Source of the DNA: Lysobacteraceae bacterium SCN 69-320
GTDB taxonomy: Bacteria; Pseudomonadota; Gammaproteobacteria; Xanthomonadales; Rhodanobacteraceae
Length of the DNA stretch: 64,000 bases
Direction: 5' to 3'
Assembly (NCBI GenBank): GCA_001725155.1
Contig: MEFP01000008.1
Location: 124,001-188,000, forward strand
The translations under genes were made by a program, and so were the position numbers. A model generated the notes under the pieces. That model was not told where the DNA came from. It saw nothing but the letters and a program-made list of their open reading frames with translations, and did not search any database. Of this stretch, positions 62,378 through 64,000 are shown in pieces; position 1 is the first letter of the stretch; the number at the start of each line of letters is the position of its first letter.

Positions 62378-63298
62378 ATGACCGTCGATTACGCTGCGCT
62401 GCTGCAGACCATTGCCGCCGAAGTGGCCACGCTCGCGCCCGAGGGCGCCGTCGCCGAGTACATTCCGGCCCTGGCGCGCGTCGTGCCGGACCAGTTCGGC
62501 ATGGCCGTCGCGACGGTCGACGGAGTCGTACATCGTGCCGGCACGGCCGATGTGCCATTTTCGATCCAGAGCATTTCCAAGCTGTTCGCGCTGGCGCTCG
62601 CGCTGCGCCGCGAAGGCGAAGCGCTGTGGCGGCGTGTCGGCCGCGAACCATCGGGCACGCCGTTCAATTCGCTGGTGCTGCTGGAGCGCGAGCGCGGCAT
62701 TCCGCGCAATCCGTTCGTCAATGCCGGCGCGCTCGTGGTCACCGATGTGTTGTGCCGGCGTTTCCTGCAGCCCGAGCGTGCGGTGCTGGAATTCGTGCAC
62801 GGACTGCTCGGCCGCAGCGGCGTGGGCATCGACGCGGAGGTCGCGCGTTCCGAACGCCGTCACAGCGACCGCAATGCCGCCATCGCGCATTTCATGCGCA
62901 GCTTCGGCAATCTGCATGGCGAGGTCGGCGCCGTGCTGGACGCCTACTGTGCGCACTGCGCGATCGCCATGTCCTGCGCTGAACTGGCCGAGGCCGCGCT
63001 GTTCCTCGCCGCCGACGGCTGCCAGCCCGGTGGTACGCGCATCCTCGAGGCCGCCGATGTGCGTCGCCTCAATGCGCTGATGCTGACCTGCGGCGCCTAC
63101 GATGCGGCCGGCGATTTCGCGTTCCGCATCGGCCTGCCGACCAAGACCGGCGTCGGCGGCGGCATCCTCGCTATCGTGCCGGGCCGCATGAGTATCTGCG
63201 CCTGGTCGCCGCGCCTGGATGCGAACGGCAACTCGATCGCCGCCGCCGCGGCACTGGAACGCTTCGCCGCGATGGCCGGCGTGTCGATCTTCGGTTGA
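62378..63298 (+). CDS. glsA: Glutaminase
   Basis: A 306-residue glutaminase of the serine-dependent beta-lactamase fold. The catalytic Ser-x-x-Lys is in PFSIQSISKLFALALALR (the SISK tetrad); GTPFNSLVLLE, RNPFVNAGALVV, ERRHSDRNAAIAHFM and PTKTGVGGGILAIVPG are the family signatures. It hydrolyses glutamine to glutamate and ammonia in the cytoplasm and may help acid tolerance. The ATG at 62378 matches the usual N-terminus. No transporter is adjacent. Confidence 0.94.
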   Translation: MTVDYAALLQTIAAEVATLAPEGAVAEYIPALARVVPDQFGMAVATVDGVVHRAGTADVPFSIQSISKLFALALALRREGEALWRRVGREPSGTPFNSLVLLERERGIPRNPFVNAGALVVTDVLCRRFLQPERAVLEFVHGLLGRSGVGIDAEVARSERRHSDRNAAIAHFMRSFGNLHGEVGAVLDAYCAHCAIAMSCAELAEAALFLAADGCQPGGTRILEAADVRRLNALMLTCGAYDAAGDFAFRIGLPTKTGVGGGILAIVPGRMSICAWSPRLDANGNSIAAAAALERFAAMAGVSIFG

Positions 63299-63305
63299 AC
63301 CGTCG

Positions 63306-63480
63306 GTTGCGGTGAACCGGAGGCGAGCCGCAACGCCGAGGCGGGGCGGCGCGAGAAGCCCTCATTGACGTCATGTCGTCGCATCGGATGCCGACGTGGC
63401 GACCGCGAGTTGCCGATGTGAAATCGCGCGGAGCGCAAGACTGCGACGTCGCCGTTCGTCTCCGGCTCACCGCAATCTAC
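63306..63480. repeat. Pair of inverted REP-like elements
   Basis: Element 1 (63306-63334) has 7-base arms GTTGCGG / CCGCAAC around a 15-base loop. Element 2 (63451-63480), read on the minus strand, matches element 1 at most positions (ATTGCGGTGAGCCGGAG versus GTTGCGGTGAACCGGAG). They are in opposite orientation, 116 bp apart, filling the gap between convergent glutaminase and acetyltransferase genes, the arrangement of a bacterial interspersed mosaic element. The folA-downstream repeat (25792-25828) is related. Confidence 0.68.
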
Positions 63481-64000
63481 GGCGCTTCGTCGAGCGGCTT
63501 GCACAGGACCCAGTCGGCCTTGCGGTCTTCGCCGACAGGGAAGACGGCAGCGCCGACTTTCCTGAAACCGTGTTTCTCGTAGAAGCGGATCGCCTGCGGT
63601 GATTCCTGCCAGACCAGCAGCCAGAGCCGGCGTCTGCCGCGTTCGCGGGCGACGCGGCAGGCGTCCTGCATCAGCTCGGCCGCGGCGCCGCGGCCGTGGA
63701 AGGCCGGTGCGAAGTAGAAACGGCCGAGTTCGGCCGGGTCCGCGCCGCTGACGCTGTCGGGGGCGCGTGTGGCGAAACGCAGCTGGGCATAGCCGACCAT
63801 CACGCCGTCGGCTTCGGCGAGCAGGGTGACGATGTCCGGGTCGGCGATCTCGGCAGCCTGGCGCGCCGCATCGAAATTCGCCGCGACGAACGCGGCGGTG
63901 TTGACCGCGTCGCTGGCATGGCCGTAGGCGGCGAGGAACCAGTCGGCCATGTTGCGCGCCAGCGCCGCCGCATCGGCGGCGACGGCGTGGCGGATCCGCA
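63477..64000 (-). CDS. GNAT-family acetyltransferase (5' end outside window)
   Basis: At least 173 residues. The acetyl-CoA-binding core is FYFAPAFHGRGAAAELMQDACRVARERG (the R-G-x-G-A type loop), with LWLLVWQESPQAIRFYEKHGFRKVG after it. The frame stays open upstream of the internal ATG at 63950 with protein-like sequence (RIRHAVAADAAALAR), typical of a GNAT N-terminus, so the real start is beyond position 64000. The substrate is unknown. Confidence 0.87.
   Translation of the reverse strand, partial: RIRHAVAADAAALARNMADWFLAAYGHASDAVNTAAFVAANFDAARQAAEIADPDIVTLLAEADGVMVGYAQLRFATRAPDSVSGADPAELGRFYFAPAFHGRGAAAELMQDACRVARERGRRRLWLLVWQESPQAIRFYEKHGFRKVGAAVFPVGEDRKADWVLCKPLDEAP

Noticed and set aside
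63477..63950. The acetyltransferase as a complete gene starting at 63950.
   Set aside because: The reading frame continues upstream with conserved-looking GNAT N-terminal sequence to the window edge, so it is partial.

Overview
The window is very GC-rich, densely packed bacterial chromosome. Many neighbouring genes overlap by ATGA, GTGA or TGATG junctions. The gene content (apaG-apaH, nudE-cysQ, cysG/cysK/cysB, an MdtABC-type pump, a RegB/RegA-type two-component pair, DUF2069, DUF418 and DUF885 proteins) points to a gammaproteobacterium of the Xanthomonadales, probably Rhodanobacteraceae/Xanthomonadaceae. That placement is inferred from gene content and composition; no marker gene such as 16S rRNA is present. 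I found no rRNA, tRNA, CRISPR array, prophage or intact insertion sequence.

Layout. 1-5.8 kb: a minus-strand run wrbA, DUF2069, an AidB-like acyl-CoA dehydrogenase, kptA and an edge-truncated asparaginase-like gene, then a plus-strand run of a YihY-type membrane protein, a TlpA-like thioredoxin and acylphosphatase. 5.9-9.9 kb: ppk2, moaB, a GlxA-type AraC regulator and a secreted serine hydrolase. 9.9-18.3 kb: a three-gene RND efflux operon with a RegA-like response regulator immediately upstream. 18.6-24.4 kb: a DUF3617 protein, a D-Ala-D-Ala carboxypeptidase, a polytopic membrane/TPR protein, the RegB-like kinase and an AIM24-type protein. 24.5-31.4 kb: thyA-folA, apaG-apaH, a LuxR-type regulator and nudE-cysQ-mazG. 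31.6-35.2 kb: small membrane, PilZ and DUF418 proteins.

36.0-38.3 kb holds the most unusual module: four co-directional genes for a degenerate receiver-like protein, a small GTPase with a GTPGQ switch motif, and two roadblock/LC7-type proteins. It resembles actinobacterial conservons and MglA/MglB pairs but has no histidine kinase. 38.9-41.2 kb: a stand-alone RecF/OLD-like ATPase divergent from an ADP-ribosylglycohydrolase. 41.4-46.9 kb: a gene remnant, gapA, and an ECF sigma/anti-sigma pair followed by two secreted HEAT-repeat proteins, one with a 31-glycine tract. 47.3-52.9 kb: a proline-rich protein with a DUF2384-like C-terminus, a persulfide-dioxygenase-like hydrolase, an S1/P1 nuclease, pyruvate kinase and two small proteins.

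53.2-57.0 kb is a sulfur-assimilation locus: cysG and cysK on the minus strand diverge from cysB, which is preceded by an overlapping 36-codon ORF. 58.1-62.0 kb has a DUF885 lipoprotein, then a decayed arsenic-type cluster (ArsI/CadI-like, ArsC and half an aquaporin, each frameshifted) and two tandem paralogous membrane proteins. The window ends with glutaminase and an edge-truncated acetyltransferase. Inverted-repeat elements occur at 5.8, 20.5, 25.8 and 63.3-63.5 kb.
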